Below, piece by piece: positions 5,466 through 5,607 of a stretch of DNA of 5,607 nucleotides. Position 1 is the stretch's first letter. Every line of letters begins with the position of its first letter. Under the pieces are notes generated by a model. It worked only from the letters and a program-made list of their open reading frames with translations. It did not search any database and was not told the origin of the DNA. The stretch comes from Actinomycetota bacterium (GTDB lineage Bacteria > Actinomycetota > Acidimicrobiia > Spongiisociales > UBA11373): NCBI GenBank assembly GCA_003486285.1, contig DNGH01000115.1:1-5607 (forward strand), written 5' to 3'. The translations under genes and the position numbers were made by a program.

Positions 5466-5607
5466 GCCGGAGAGCCTCACCGGGAGTCGGCGGGGGCCCC
5501 AAGTCCCCGGACCGTCCGGATCGAACACTCCAGCACAGTGAGTACCGCACGCCGTGCATCGCCCGTCGGCGTCGAGGCACCAACCACCCAGCCGGTACCA
5601 ATCGCGC
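5463..5607 (-). CDS. amrS: AmmeMemoRadiSam system radical SAM enzyme, C-terminal end (partial, runs off the right edge)
   Basis: The - strand frame entering at 5606 and stopping at 5463-5465 gives 47 residues: an opening RDWYRLGGWCLDADGRC, then TACGTHCAGVFD, then GTWGPRRLPVRLSG. This matches the C-terminus of the radical SAM component of the AmmeMemoRadiSam system, which typically ends with L...G.C..CG....G.FD...GTWG.RR.PVR. The cysteines at fragment positions 10, 17, 20 and 24 belong to a cysteine-rich, probably metal-binding tail, not to the CxxxCxxC cluster-binding motif, which lies upstream and outside the window. The family identity is also supported by the neighbouring Memo gene. The two genes converge, and this stop (TCA on the + strand) directly abuts the Memo TGA. 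The radical SAM chemistry itself cannot be checked here because the catalytic domain is not included. Confidence 0.85.
   Translation of the reverse strand, partial: RDWYRLGGWCLDADGRCTACGTHCAGVFDPDGPGTWGPRRLPVRLSG

Noticed and set aside
5507..5519. Stem CCGGA-CCG-TCCGG as a terminator
   Set aside because: Only 5 bp, no T tract on either strand, and it lies within the radical SAM coding sequence.
5293..5601. 102-codon - strand ORF at the right edge
   Set aside because: Arginine-rich and antisense to the Memo C-terminus. The correct - strand gene is in another frame, where the radical SAM enzyme's conserved tail is visible.

Overview
This is a GC-rich chromosomal window with almost every gene on the + strand. 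Its content suggests an actinobacterium, probably from a poorly cultured lineage such as the Acidimicrobiia. The main reasons are an enzyme of the F420-dependent (deazaflavin) nitroreductase family, a DUF5658-type membrane protein, GC-rich third codon positions, and several genes whose start codon sits only 6-7 nt after a TANNNT -10 box, which indicates leaderless transcripts. The taxonomic placement is inference; there is no rRNA or other decisive marker.

Layout. At the left (108-1696) are two Shine-Dalgarno-led redox genes: a zinc-independent medium-chain (quinone oxidoreductase-like) dehydrogenase and a small F420-type nitroreductase. Directly downstream, in the reading frame of the nitroreductase but after its stop, lies a relic of the C-terminal tail of a class III adenylate/guanylate cyclase-type protein (about 1766-1912). 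Then comes a three-helix DUF5658-like membrane protein (1959-2306, start revised inward).

The centre (2529-4478) is one large gene. It encodes a predicted secreted lipoprotein of 649 residues with a gluzincin-type zinc protease signature (HELFH followed 22 residues later by the WITEG glutamate) and a long, unrecognised, mostly beta-looking C-terminal half. It has the clearest promoter of the window (CTGACA, 17 bp, TAGTCT, 6 bp, ATG).

The right end (4665-5607) is part of an AmmeMemoRadiSam locus. A complete Memo-like protein B gene runs on the + strand. On the - strand, entering from the right edge, is the C-terminal end of the radical SAM partner. The two genes meet tail to tail with no base between them: their stop codons together form the palindrome TGATCA. 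No AMMECR1 (protein A) gene is visible inside the window.

The Memo/radical SAM pair is the only conserved multi-gene system I can identify. The biochemical role of its bacterial form was, as far as I know, unresolved. The other genes look like independent accessory functions. I saw no tRNA, rRNA, CRISPR array, insertion sequence or origin.
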